In this document: one piece after another, positions 15,909 through 23,423 of the stretch
Layout: each line of letters begins with the position of its first letter
How positions within the stretch are numbered: position 1 is the first letter of the stretch
Source: a virus
IMG/VR virus record: IMGVR_UViG_3300003322_000545
Location: 1 to 38,240 of that record
DNA: 38,240 nt
Direction: 5' to 3' (one strand)
Made by a program: the position numbers and the translations under genes
The notes under the pieces: model-generated
Told to the model about the DNA's origin: nothing
Database searches by the model: none
Seen by the model: the letters and a program-made list of their open reading frames with translations, nothing else

Positions 15909-18022
15909 TAATTTATACGGTTAAATCGTTTAGTCTCTTGTGTTATAAGGGCTACTAACTCTCTTCCTTTTATGCCTAATGTGCTATTAAGTATTACGGT
16001 ATTACCGCCCCGGTTACCTATCATATCCGGCAATCGGTTAAGGGGGATAATAGCTTCTTTACCTGCTTCACCAACTAGCCCTATTGTCGGACCTGTTACT
16101 ATGCCCCCTTGCGCAAATTTCGGCCCTGAGAAAGTGGCATTTTTAAGAGCACTTCCCGCAGCAATTAGCCCAACTCCTGCAAGGATCGCAAGAGCAGGGT
16201 TAGCAATCGCCCATTTTTCTAAAGTCTGCTTAAGTATTTGTATTTTAATCGCAGCGGAAATAACGTATTTACCAATCTGTTGTAATGTACTCCCTAATAC
16301 GCCAAGCATGGCCGAAGCCGCTTTTCTTAGCCCCTCGGTAAGATCACCCCCTTGAATGGCTGTAGAGAAAGCTTCCCCTAATGACTCTCCTAACGTTGAA
16401 GCAAGGTCTATTTTCAGATTGGTGATAGAATCATTTATTTCTTGACTTAATTGCTTGTTTATAGCTTCTGTATTCTCAATTATTTTTGTTGCTTTCTCAC
16501 CAAGAAATTTAACCCTTACATCATGAAGAGTAATAGTTATTTTTTCTTTGCCTGTAGCTTTGCTAATTCGGTCAGTAATTACGGCAGGTATTTCAGCTAA
16601 AGTTACAGGCGAAAAAGTTACTTTAGGACTGAGCTCTAAAGATAATGCCTGGTTTAAGAATGCAGCATTTAGTTCTTTTTGAAACCCCTGTATCTGTTGT
16701 TGTAACTCCTTATCGCTAATATGGTCCTTACCTTTATCTCTAATCGCAATTTTTACCTGTAGATCAAAAATACTTTCCTGAATACCGACCAGCGCGTTAA
16801 CGTCTTGGGTAGCTTTCTTAAGTCGTTCGAGAGCTTCGAGGCGTTTCTTCAACTCATCGGTTGAGGCTTTCGCTTTGGTATCGGAGCCGGATATTTGGAA
16901 ATTTTCATTAGCCTTTTGCAATTCAACAAGCCCGGCAATCTGCCTATCAATAGCCTCAATTTCTTTGTCTGTGTCAGCCAGGTCAAAAACACGAGCGGAT
17001 TTCAGTTTATTGATTCGTAGTTCTAGGTCTGCCCTCTTCTTAAGGTTTTCATTTAAGAATATAGCCCCTGAGTTATCAGCCCTTTCAGCGGCAGTCAGTG
17101 GGCCGCCTAATTTAGCGAGTTGCTTTTTATAATCGCCTATTTGCCTCTGTACATCTCCGCTCGTAGATGCTTTAAAGTTAGGATCAATTGATAGCTGTAA
17201 CGATAATTTCTTATCGAATAATTTAGTTAGCTGAGCTTCGAGGGCTTTAGCGGTAGCGATTGAATTAAGCCTTTGCAAGTACCCATCATAGGCGACCTGC
17301 AACCCTTCAATAACTCCTTTCTCATCTTTTAGGCTACCAAAGTACTCCTGATTCTGTTGCTTTAATTCATCTAGGGCTTTCTTGCGTTGAGCAGTATTCA
17401 ATGTTCCTGACGTAAGAGCGTTAACGAGAGTTGTAACCCGACTGGCTGATTTACCTACATCCTCAGCAACATTGTTTAATGTCTTGCCGAGCTCTTCCGT
17501 TTCTGAGGCAGCTTTCTTGGCTGCCGCTCCTGAACTGCCTAACCCTCTTGACCAAGCCCCAAAACCTGCACTAGCAAAAGTAAAGATAGCCGTAACAGCG
17601 GATAAGGCTAACCCTAATCCCCCCGCGCCGATTAAGGAAGAGCCGAGCGCCTGGATAGCAGCTTTGCCCGAACCTGTCTCAGCTCTCAAGCGCTGGAAAG
17701 ATTCGAGCAATGGGTTAAGGTTATTCGATATTGCTACAAAGCCGAAGGGTAAATCTTGTAATACACGCCCGAAATTAGTGGTTGCAACCGTAGCCTGGTT
17801 AAGCCCATTAGCCGCGCTGGGCGGGACAATTGGCCCTAAATTCTTTATTCGCTTAACTTCATTCTCTGTCTCCTTAAGCTCCTTATTGAGATTGACAATA
17901 GCTACAGGGTCTTTTGTACTCCCGAGCTCGAAAGTAATTTCCTTTATCCGGCTTTTTAAATCCTGCAAGCTCTTAGTTATAGGGGCTATATTCCCCCCTA
18001 CTTCAATCTCAAATTGTGGCAT
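15908..18022 (-). CDS. Tail tape measure protein
   Basis: The 704-residue protein sets tail length and helps DNA delivery. It opens with coiled coil (KSLQDLKSRIKEITFEL and following), then a hydrophobic Gly/Ala-rich segment (about 125-160, SLIGAGGLGLALSAVTAIFT), long helical stretches, and a second hydrophobic segment (ANPALAILAGVGLIAAGSAL) before the C-terminal signature GGIVTGPTIGLVGEAGKEAI common in tape measures. At about 1.5 angstrom per residue the tail would be roughly 100 nm. It is relatively short, with no lytic domain visible. Its ATG overlaps the stop of the frameshifted chaperone extension (TAATG), which supports that extension as a real gene. Confidence 0.93.
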   Translation of the reverse strand: MPQFEIEVGGNIAPITKSLQDLKSRIKEITFELGSTKDPVAIVNLNKELKETENEVKRIKNLGPIVPPSAANGLNQATVATTNFGRVLQDLPFGFVAISNNLNPLLESFQRLRAETGSGKAAIQALGSSLIGAGGLGLALSAVTAIFTFASAGFGAWSRGLGSSGAAAKKAASETEELGKTLNNVAEDVGKSASRVTTLVNALTSGTLNTAQRKKALDELKQQNQEYFGSLKDEKGVIEGLQVAYDGYLQRLNSIATAKALEAQLTKLFDKKLSLQLSIDPNFKASTSGDVQRQIGDYKKQLAKLGGPLTAAERADNSGAIFLNENLKKRADLELRINKLKSARVFDLADTDKEIEAIDRQIAGLVELQKANENFQISGSDTKAKASTDELKKRLEALERLKKATQDVNALVGIQESIFDLQVKIAIRDKGKDHISDKELQQQIQGFQKELNAAFLNQALSLELSPKVTFSPVTLAEIPAVITDRISKATGKEKITITLHDVRVKFLGEKATKIIENTEAINKQLSQEINDSITNLKIDLASTLGESLGEAFSTAIQGGDLTEGLRKAASAMLGVLGSTLQQIGKYVISAAIKIQILKQTLEKWAIANPALAILAGVGLIAAGSALKNATFSGPKFAQGGIVTGPTIGLVGEAGKEAIIPLNRLPDMIGNRGGNTVILNSTLGIKGRELVALITQETKRFNRIN

Positions 18023-18393
18023 TATATTAACCCTCTATTTTTAAAATCCGCTAATACATTTCGTGCAAACTGGTCATCTTTTTCTGCTTGCTCTTCTTTT
18101 GCTTCTTTCAGAAGCTCTATTCTTTCTTCAAGTGTTGGGTCATCGGGAAGAGGGAAGAAATCCCATATACTTTTCTTACCATCGCTTTGCATATAAGCAA
18201 TAACACGGGCTTGCCTCCACGATTCTAAGTTATGCGCTCTAAATAACTCTACTTTTTCCGTTTGCTCTTCGGCTTTGTTACGTTCGTACCCCTCTTTCTT
18301 GAACTCGAACTCTCGGTAAGTGCAGGCGTAGTACTGTTGTTGGCTGAGTCCGAGTTCAAAGAGTGCAAAAGATTCGATGTATGCCCAATCAAC
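18022..18393 (-). CDS. Tail assembly chaperone extension (gpT-like), made by -1 frameshift
   Basis: This open frame of 123 codons without its own suitable start lies in the -1 frame after the A9 run at 18402-18394 and ends at TAA 18024-18022, overlapping the tape-measure ATG. It reads VDWAYIESFALFELGLSQQQ, continues with YYACTYREFEFKKEGYERN and a SWRQARVIAYMQ motif, the usual pattern of gpT-type tail chaperones. Fused to the first 131 residues of the upstream protein it gives a 254-residue product (764 nt plus one re-read base). As in lambda gpG/gpGT, the fusion should bind the tape measure and recruit tube subunits. Confidence 0.85.
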   Translation of the reverse strand, partial: VDWAYIESFALFELGLSQQQYYACTYREFEFKKEGYERNKAEEQTEKVELFRAHNLESWRQARVIAYMQSDGKKSIWDFFPLPDDPTLEERIELLKEAKEEQAEKDDQFARNVLADFKNRGLI

Positions 18394-18785
18394 TTTTTTT
18401 TTGCTTCTTCCTCAGCTCTCTTTAAGACCTCGCCTGCTTGCTCTGTAGCCTTTCGGGTGTATTTAGATTCCTCGAATACTTTAACGGCATTTTCGAGCTC
18501 TTGAGGGGCTTCTAAGATCATATCTTCAACGAAAACAAGAAACTTACCAGGTTGTAGTATTATTTCTGCATCTTCAGCGAGACAATTATTGACGTAACCT
18601 GCATGCAAAAGTTTGGCTATACCCAACGGTGTTAAAGCAGTCTTATTAATGTACTTTTCGCTATCTTCAGAAAGTATCATTTCATAAAATGCCTGACAAG
18701 CGGGTAAGCCAAACCGCAATTTTATTTTTTCTCCTTCGATCATGATGTATGTAACGCCTGAATTATTAACTATACCGGTTGTCAT
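18249..18785 (-). CDS. Tail assembly chaperone, gpG-like (unshifted product)
   Basis: The 178-residue zero-frame product lies between the tail tube gene and the tape measure, the fixed position of gpG-like chaperones. Residues 1-125 are the probable chaperone domain (MIEGEKIKLRFGLPACQAFY, LGIAKLLHAGYVNN, FLVFVEDMIL). After the slippery site the zero frame continues into a low-complexity Ser/Thr/Asn and basic tail (SSSSRKRGTNVTKPKSKRKK) that looks like accidental coding, as expected for the unshifted product. Excess unshifted chaperone over fusion is normal for this system. Confidence 0.85.
   Translation of the reverse strand: MTTGIVNNSGVTYIMIEGEKIKLRFGLPACQAFYEMILSEDSEKYINKTALTPLGIAKLLHAGYVNNCLAEDAEIILQPGKFLVFVEDMILEAPQELENAVKVFEESKYTRKATEQAGEVLKRAEEEAKKKLIGHTSNLLHSLNSDSANNSTTPALTESSSSRKRGTNVTKPKSKRKK
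18393..18402 (-). promoter_or_regulatory. Programmed -1 frameshift site (A AAA AAG)
   Basis: The minus strand has GC, nine A and then G. In the zero frame the codons are GCA AAA AAA AAG, giving the heptamer A AAA AAG, the same as the efficient slippery site of E. coli dnaX. Both tRNAs can re-pair after a one-base slip. The long A run would also allow transcriptional slippage. No clear stimulatory hairpin is visible just downstream. Confidence 0.85.
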
Positions 18786-18789
18786 GTGA

Positions 18790-19233
18790 TTATGGGGCTA
18801 ATTCAGGAATACCATTCCCTTTGAGTGAAAAATCGAATTTAACCAGGTCATTAGGTGAGTTCTTTTGATTTACGCTCTCGACCTTTACTTCGCCTTTCAG
18901 GTAGAGTAAAGAGCTCACAGAGCCTGTAGCCGGCCAACGAGTACGAGCTTGAACAGGAACTCCCACCCCGTTATATTGGTTCAAGATGGCGAGCTCTAAA
19001 TCTTCCTGTGAAACCTGTGAAGCGCTCGGATTAATATCCGTTACTGCTTCACCGGAGAAATCGAACTTCGGAGCGCCCGAGCCTTGCAGGGTGCCGCAAT
19101 TGAGCGTTTCCGTTTCGGTCAGAGTAGCAGATAAATTACGGTTATAATTGGTAACGCATACCAAAGTTTTCCAGGTAACGCCCCCATCAAACGAAAGCTC
19201 AACTGGGTTCGCGGATGAATTTACATACTGCAT
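18790..19233 (-). CDS. Major tail tube protein
   Basis: This 147-residue protein forms the tail tube. It is almost all short beta strands (VELSFDGGVTWKTLVCVTNY, FDFSGEAVTDI, LLYLKGEVKVESV) as in the gpV/TP901-1 tube fold, and ends with a strand pattern KFDFSLKGNG common in tube proteins. It sits between the tail terminator (1 nt gap to its start) and the tail chaperone (4 nt gap), as in lambda-like gene order. A single tube gene and no sheath gene support a siphovirus. Confidence 0.85.
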   Translation of the reverse strand: MQYVNSSANPVELSFDGGVTWKTLVCVTNYNRNLSATLTETETLNCGTLQGSGAPKFDFSGEAVTDINPSASQVSQEDLELAILNQYNGVGVPVQARTRWPATGSVSSLLYLKGEVKVESVNQKNSPNDLVKFDFSLKGNGIPELAP

Positions 19234-19701
19234 TTACGATATTTTAGAGATTAATAATGAGAACACAAGTTGCTTATAGACCACTGTTTCAGCTCTGTTT
19301 TGCCCAAAATTTAATGGGTAGCTTTGTGCGCTTTCTAATTGCACATTTCTAAAGTCCCACCCAGGCTGAGGGGTCAATAAATTATCAGGAGCTCCGTAAA
19401 TTGGTTGAGTGGGTAATATTAAAGATTCGATCTTCTCACTAATAGTATCAACGAAATCATAGTTCGCTGAATTTTGCTGGGTATGATAGATTTCTATAGT
19501 TATATTTTCTTTCCAGCGATAAACGGCCATATCTGACCGATTCTGACCAAATTGGTTAGTAATAAGAACATAAACAAGTTCGTCACTCTCATTTTTGTTC
19601 GAGTAAATAGGAACAGCAAGAGAGCCCTCACCAGGAAGGTCTACTATCATGCCTTTTAAGGACTGGTAAAAACCCTCTCTTACTGCTTGTTCTCTGTTCA
19701 T
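19234..19701 (-). CDS. Tail terminator protein
   Basis: The 155-residue protein is located between the HK97 gp10-like gene and the tail tube, where tail terminators (lambda gpU-like) are found. Features compatible with the family are an N-terminal helix (REQAVREGFYQSL), a strand-rich core (VYVLITNQFGQNR, NITIEIYHTQQNS), a helix (FVDTISEKIESLIL) and a final strand pair. It would cap the tube and contact the head connector. The call depends on order more than on motif. Confidence 0.65.
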   Translation of the reverse strand: MNREQAVREGFYQSLKGMIVDLPGEGSLAVPIYSNKNESDELVYVLITNQFGQNRSDMAVYRWKENITIEIYHTQQNSANYDFVDTISEKIESLILPTQPIYGAPDNLLTPQPGWDFRNVQLESAQSYPLNFGQNRAETVVYKQLVFSLLISKIS

Positions 19702-19706
19702 AGTGG

Positions 19707-20240
19707 TTACGAGTTTAATAGGTTCCTTAACCTTGCTTCTAACTTTGCTGTTTCCTCGATAAAAGCCGGGATTAAAAACGGGTGAGGGTTGCGCCCTTTA
19801 TGTAGCACTTTCAAGTATACCCCATGTATAGCGTCCGGTTCTAGTCCTTTACGCGCGCCCCATAATTGGATTGCTTTCTGCAAAGTGAGCCCTCCATTAT
19901 CTATTTTAACTCCAATGAAAGGTCGAGCTACTTCTTCAAAGCCCGAGGGGATTGAAACCGAGCTACCGGATATACCCGAAGTACCGAACTCTGCAAAAGC
20001 ACTATACTGTGCTCCTGCTATTATCTGAAAATTTAATTTGCTCTTTTTTTGATAAGTTATTTCTCTTGCAAGTATGCCGAGCTCTTTACTTGTTTTTTGT
20101 TTGGCAACTCTTACAATATCAATCGCAGTTGCCTCCATCTCAAAAGATATCTCGTCTATTAACGCGCTGTTTTGCGCATCAATATCAGCGATGAGCTCAT
20201 TAACTCGGGCTGCATGTATTGATAAGAAAGATATTGCCAT
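19707..20240 (-). CDS. HK97 gp10-like tail completion protein
   Basis: I start this 177-residue protein at ATG 20240 (MAISFLSIHAARVNEL), which overlaps the upstream stop by 1 nt (TAATG); the longer frame to 20276 would overlap its neighbour. The sequence shows the HK97 gp10 pattern: a helical start, VAKQKTSKELGILAREITYQ, then AGAQYSAFAEFGTSG (a common YA-xxEFGT signature), and the end HKGRNPHPFLIPAFIEETA. It probably connects the head neck to the tail. Confidence 0.85.
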   Translation of the reverse strand: MAISFLSIHAARVNELIADIDAQNSALIDEISFEMEATAIDIVRVAKQKTSKELGILAREITYQKKSKLNFQIIAGAQYSAFAEFGTSGISGSSVSIPSGFEEVARPFIGVKIDNGGLTLQKAIQLWGARKGLEPDAIHGVYLKVLHKGRNPHPFLIPAFIEETAKLEARLRNLLNS

Positions 20241-20599
20241 TACTTGCCAAATTGTAATAAGGTGAAAACAAACCAAGTACTTTTATCTACTACTTGTATG
20301 TCATAACTATCTACTGTATACGTTTTCCCTTCTATACAAAATCGCGTTTGTAAATCCAGCACTGCCATTATTGCAACCTCATACCTAATTATAAATTCCC
20401 AAGTAACCGCTTGTTGGATAGTGCCATTACCGAGAGTTCTATTACCCTTTAGTTGGGTAAATTTCCCTCGCAAAACCCGGTAATCCTGGTATACGTCTTT
20501 ACGACCAGCCCCGACAACCCCCGACCCATACAGTATTTTAGGAGCGTTCGTTTGCAGCATTGCGTAAGTCCGTAACTCATTTATTGACGGTTTCTTCAT
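20240..20599 (-). CDS. Head closure/head-tail joining protein (SPP1 gp16-like)
   Basis: The 119-residue protein shows the beta-barrel pattern of head-tail joining proteins: an N-terminal segment, VYQDYRVLRGKFTQLKG, then WEFIIRYEVAIMAVLDLQTR, CIEGKTYTVDSYD and a closing strand STWFVFTLLQF. It overlaps the connector gene by 4 nt (ATGA) and the gp10-like gene by 1 nt. It is expected to seal the portal after DNA packaging. Confidence 0.75.
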   Translation of the reverse strand: MKKPSINELRTYAMLQTNAPKILYGSGVVGAGRKDVYQDYRVLRGKFTQLKGNRTLGNGTIQQAVTWEFIIRYEVAIMAVLDLQTRFCIEGKTYTVDSYDIQVVDKSTWFVFTLLQFGK

Positions 20600-21162
20600 A
20601 TAGTATACTGGGTTATTACATACGGTCTTAAATAAGTTTCTGCCGCTTCTGAAATACCTAGATCAAGATTCTTATCGCCTCTATTTTCGTACCGGTAAGC
20701 TATTTCGTGCAAAAGGGCAAGCTTAATAGCTTCGGGTAATTCGCCCGGGCCATATCCTGCCGTATATCTTAGATAAACAATACCGGTAGTTTCAAGTATC
20801 AGCTCGTCAGCAAACACCTCATAGTCATCAAGAGGTAACGACTCATAACCAGTATATCCGCGATCCACTTTAATTGAGACATCTGTTACTGAGATGGCCG
20901 GTAAACGAGGGAAATAAAGAGGGTTCTTACAGAAATCCATATATACCGTTACCTCGGTCGGCGTAAAAGGGCGTTTACAATAACTCTCTAAAGTCATAAC
21001 AGCCGCATCTATTATTCGCTGTATTACTGTATCGTCCTCATTATGGGTAACTATCAGCCAGTCTTTTGTCTCCTGCAATGTTAGATCAAGAACTGCCCCT
21101 TCTACTTTTTTAGTAGATACCGGTTTAATAAATCGGTTATCCCTGATAGTTTGACCACGCAT
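20596..21162 (-). CDS. Head-tail connector protein (gp6/gp15-like)
   Basis: This 188-residue protein has the typical connector opening: LTLQETKDWLIVTHNEDDTV, followed by IQRIIDAAVMTLESYCKRPF, and a later ITLKYTAGYG-like element (VYLRYTAGYGPGELPEAIKL). The helical C-terminus with YRYENRGD is also common in the family. Its start lies inside the end of the GT4 gene (26 nt overlap), tying the glycan cassette to the neck genes. It binds under the portal as an adaptor ring. Confidence 0.88.
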   Translation of the reverse strand: MRGQTIRDNRFIKPVSTKKVEGAVLDLTLQETKDWLIVTHNEDDTVIQRIIDAAVMTLESYCKRPFTPTEVTVYMDFCKNPLYFPRLPAISVTDVSIKVDRGYTGYESLPLDDYEVFADELILETTGIVYLRYTAGYGPGELPEAIKLALLHEIAYRYENRGDKNLDLGISEAAETYLRPYVITQYTI

Positions 21163-22177
21163 ATAATAGAAAGTTTTCTAACTTAGAAATCTGTTTAAAA
21201 TAGTCCTCTTCGAGTTCAAGAGACCTTTTTATCGCCGCTTCTGAATAGTGTGAATATTCTTCTGGACTGTCGAGTGAGTTAATAAAGTACTTAAAAAGAG
21301 AAGTATCATAGCTATCTCCATCGTGGGAGATAATTTCGCTGTAGTTATCTAATTTACGTTCGCCGCGAGGATTTACAAAAATAGCGCCCCCTTTACAATT
21401 CTCCAAAAGGCCTTTCGTCGGGCAGGCAATGACGGGTATACCGTTTAGCATAGCCTCAGTAGCTACACGGCCCCAAGACTCATAGCGCGAAGGTACTAAT
21501 AAAATTCGAGTTTGGGCATATATACTCTTAACGTCGGGGGAGTGGTCAATCACCTTTACATTTGGTAATTTTCTCAGTTCGGTAATTATGGTAGGTTGAA
21601 GCCCCCCATTGTCGTAAGAACCCGTGACCGCTAAAAACTTACGGTCAGGCATTTCCTTAGCAAGTTTTAGCAGTATGAGCCCTCCCTTATCTTCATTCAA
21701 GTTTATAAGGGCAATATACTTATTACTTGACGGGTCTTTGCCTGTCTGATAATTGTCAATAGGACAAGGGGGGTAAAGGACTATGCCAGGGTGTTTATAA
21801 TTGAGTTCTTCCTTTACCCAATTAGAATTGTAAACAATGAATTGCTGTTTTTCTGCTTCTTCAATTTCTGGATATTTAAAGCTATTATGAACGAAATGAA
21901 TTACCGGCTTTTTTAGTATACCCCCCACATTAATAGTAAACCGCGTGAAATCTAAATGAGTCAAAATAACATCGCCCCAACGAAAGGGATCAATCCCTTT
22001 TACATTGCCAAAGACCTCGACTCCATCGTGAGTGTAATAGGGTTCTTTACTTTGTAAGTTAAGTACTCTTACCTCATGACCTTGTGATAATAAGTACTTA
22101 TTGACGTTGTGAGCTACATATTCAGCTCCGCAATTATGGATCGGTGGATATAGATGTATTGCCCAAAGTATTCGCAT
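21137..22177 (-). CDS. GT4-family glycosyltransferase
   Basis: The 346-residue protein is a GT-B fold retaining glycosyltransferase. It begins MRILWAIHLYPPIHNCGAEY, the usual first strand and glycine-rich turn for acceptor binding, and has the C-terminal donor domain (KYIALINLNEDKGGLILLKL, ILLVPSRYESWGRVATEAML) with the E-x7-E motif formed by the glutamates of ESWGRVATE near residue 240. No membrane segment is seen, so it acts in the cytoplasm using a nucleotide sugar. It is the last gene of the glycan cassette and overlaps the connector gene. Confidence 0.92.
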   Translation of the reverse strand: MRILWAIHLYPPIHNCGAEYVAHNVNKYLLSQGHEVRVLNLQSKEPYYTHDGVEVFGNVKGIDPFRWGDVILTHLDFTRFTINVGGILKKPVIHFVHNSFKYPEIEEAEKQQFIVYNSNWVKEELNYKHPGIVLYPPCPIDNYQTGKDPSSNKYIALINLNEDKGGLILLKLAKEMPDRKFLAVTGSYDNGGLQPTIITELRKLPNVKVIDHSPDVKSIYAQTRILLVPSRYESWGRVATEAMLNGIPVIACPTKGLLENCKGGAIFVNPRGERKLDNYSEIISHDGDSYDTSLFKYFINSLDSPEEYSHYSEAAIKRSLELEEDYFKQISKLENFLLYAWSNYQG

Positions 22178-22181
22178 AAGT

Positions 22182-22370
22182 TTAAGAGTTTGTTTGGAAT
22201 GTGTAAGTTATTAATGCGCAGTAATAATATTTGCTGACGGAATATTGTATACTAATAACAGTTCCCGTTCCTCTGCTGTCTTCAAGCTGTGCTAATGCAT
22301 CATTGATTTTATTTTCAAAACGAGTCGCTTCGCCATCAATTATATGTTTTACTCTCGTGTTAATTTTCAT
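22182..22370 (-). CDS. Small protein, Cse60-like pattern
   Basis: This 62-residue protein lies between two glycosyltransferase genes with gaps of 3-4 nt. The pattern of an N-terminal helix holding a FENKINDALAQL stretch, then a strand pair VISIQYSVSKYYYCALITYT, is like small Cse60-type proteins found widely in bacteria and phages. Their function is unknown, and the link is by eye only. Confidence 0.6.
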   Translation of the reverse strand: MKINTRVKHIIDGEATRFENKINDALAQLEDSRGTGTVISIQYSVSKYYYCALITYTFQTNS

Positions 22371-22373
22371 GGG

Positions 22374-23186
22374 TTAAATAATTTTCCAATTATCGCAATA
22401 AATGTCTTTCCCATTAATACCCGCGTAGGCTTCACCAAACCAGTTTCTCGGCGCGATCACTTGTTTATCCGGATTGTCTGCCAAGATCGCAGCTGCCGCA
22501 CTGTAAGAGCTGTTACCTATTATGAAGTGCTCACATTTCTTCATAACTGCAAAGGAGGTAAGATAATTGAGATAGATCGGGTACAATCTGCTTGCTTGCA
22601 TAGTCATACCGTTGATCTCTAATTGATCGGTTAACTGACTTATAAACTTAGGATCATCGCTAAATACTAAATACTCAGTCATTAAAGGAAAATGCTTAAT
22701 CGCCTCTACGTAATACTGAACCGGTATTACTGGATGGTACTTATTATCATAGTCACCTCGCCTTGCATGAATAGCAACTTTCCCGTTATGTGAGCTCTTT
22801 GCCTCTATTACCATCCGCATATAATGCCGAACTTCATCAAGGCAGTGATTGAAATACTTGAGACTCTGGAAATGCCCCTGTAAATCCCAGTTACCAGGTA
22901 ATAAGGTTACATCATGATATCCCCATTCAACCGGATGGCTTTGCCATATCCAAGATTCTATAGGCAAATGCTCGTAATAAGTTGGTAACTGGTTTACCAT
23001 GTGCTCAAACACGTTAATATCCTCTTTAGACCCGAATTTTTCGTAATGATCCAGATTACGCCAAGTTGGAAATATCGGCTCCATGCCGTTTTTACGAGCA
23101 ATGCCGATAGTTCCAGCAATTTGAAACACCTGGTTTGCAAACCGGCCATACCTACCCAATTGGGTAAACGTACAGTACCCTTTCAT
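22374..23186 (-). CDS. GT11-type fucosyltransferase-like protein
   Basis: The 270-residue protein resembles alpha-1,2-fucosyltransferases (GT11). It shows GRYGRFANQVFQIAG at residues 11-25 (family pattern GRLGNQ-F), IHARRGDY near residue 140 (family H-x-RRGDY, GDP-fucose binding), and IGNSSYSAAAAIL near 225 (family SNSSFSWWAA). All three conserved blocks are in order and the length is normal. It would add fucose or a related sugar from a GDP donor to a galactose-ended glycan. No GDP-fucose synthesis genes are present, so the donor must come from the host. Confidence 0.9.
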   Translation of the reverse strand: MKGYCTFTQLGRYGRFANQVFQIAGTIGIARKNGMEPIFPTWRNLDHYEKFGSKEDINVFEHMVNQLPTYYEHLPIESWIWQSHPVEWGYHDVTLLPGNWDLQGHFQSLKYFNHCLDEVRHYMRMVIEAKSSHNGKVAIHARRGDYDNKYHPVIPVQYYVEAIKHFPLMTEYLVFSDDPKFISQLTDQLEINGMTMQASRLYPIYLNYLTSFAVMKKCEHFIIGNSSYSAAAAILADNPDKQVIAPRNWFGEAYAGINGKDIYCDNWKII

Positions 23187-23187
23187 A

Positions 23188-23304
23188 TTAAATAAATTTA
23201 TATTCGTTAAATGGAAAAATTAATGCATCTTGCAGCTTAGCAGCGATTGAGTTAAGGTCTGAAGTCGCTATGTAGATTATCTTTTTTTCGCCGACTGTCC
23301 CCGA
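23188..23304 (-). pseudogene. Startless reading frame upstream of the GT11 gene
   Basis: A frame of 38 codons ends at TAA 23188-23190, 1 nt before the GT11 ATG. It includes EKKIIYIATSDLNSIAAKLQ and ends FNEYKFI, which looks like a real protein tail, but there is no ATG, GTG or TTG start: the frame opens at a TAA inside the 10 bp hairpin at 23300-23324. It may be the remnant of a gene, a chance frame, or use an unusual start such as ATA. Confidence 0.3.
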
Positions 23305-23331
23305 TTAATTCTCTATTAATCGGGCTTTTTT
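23300..23331 (+). terminator. Hairpin-T6 terminator facing against the genes
   Basis: A perfect 10 bp stem (CCCGATTAAT at 23300-23309, ATTAATCGGG at 23315-23324) with a TCTCT loop is followed by C and six T on the plus strand. It lies in the 235 bp gap in the middle of the glycan cassette. On the minus strand it has an A run before and no T run after, so it should stop plus-strand transcripts only. Confidence 0.75.
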
Positions 23332-23395
23332 ATTATATTGCAGGCTGTAAAATTTCACTGGGATTATTTAGGTTTAAGGGGTTAAATCTAAGAAC

Positions 23396-23423
23396 AAAGG
23401 AGCTTTTCAAGGCTCCTTTTTTT
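23396..23423 (+). terminator. Hairpin-T7 terminator at the end of the methyltransferase gene
   Basis: An 8 bp stem (AAAGGAGC at 23396-23403, GCTCCTTT at 23412-23419) with an 8 nt loop ends in seven T on the plus strand; the T run overlaps the methyltransferase stop codon. On the minus strand the sequence after the stem is TTTGTTCTT-like, so weak bidirectional function is possible. Confidence 0.6.

Noticed and set aside
17472-18044. Plus-strand 190-codon frame opposite the tape measure start
   Set aside because: It covers the antisense of the coiled-coil region and the chaperone end, both of which have strong independent support.
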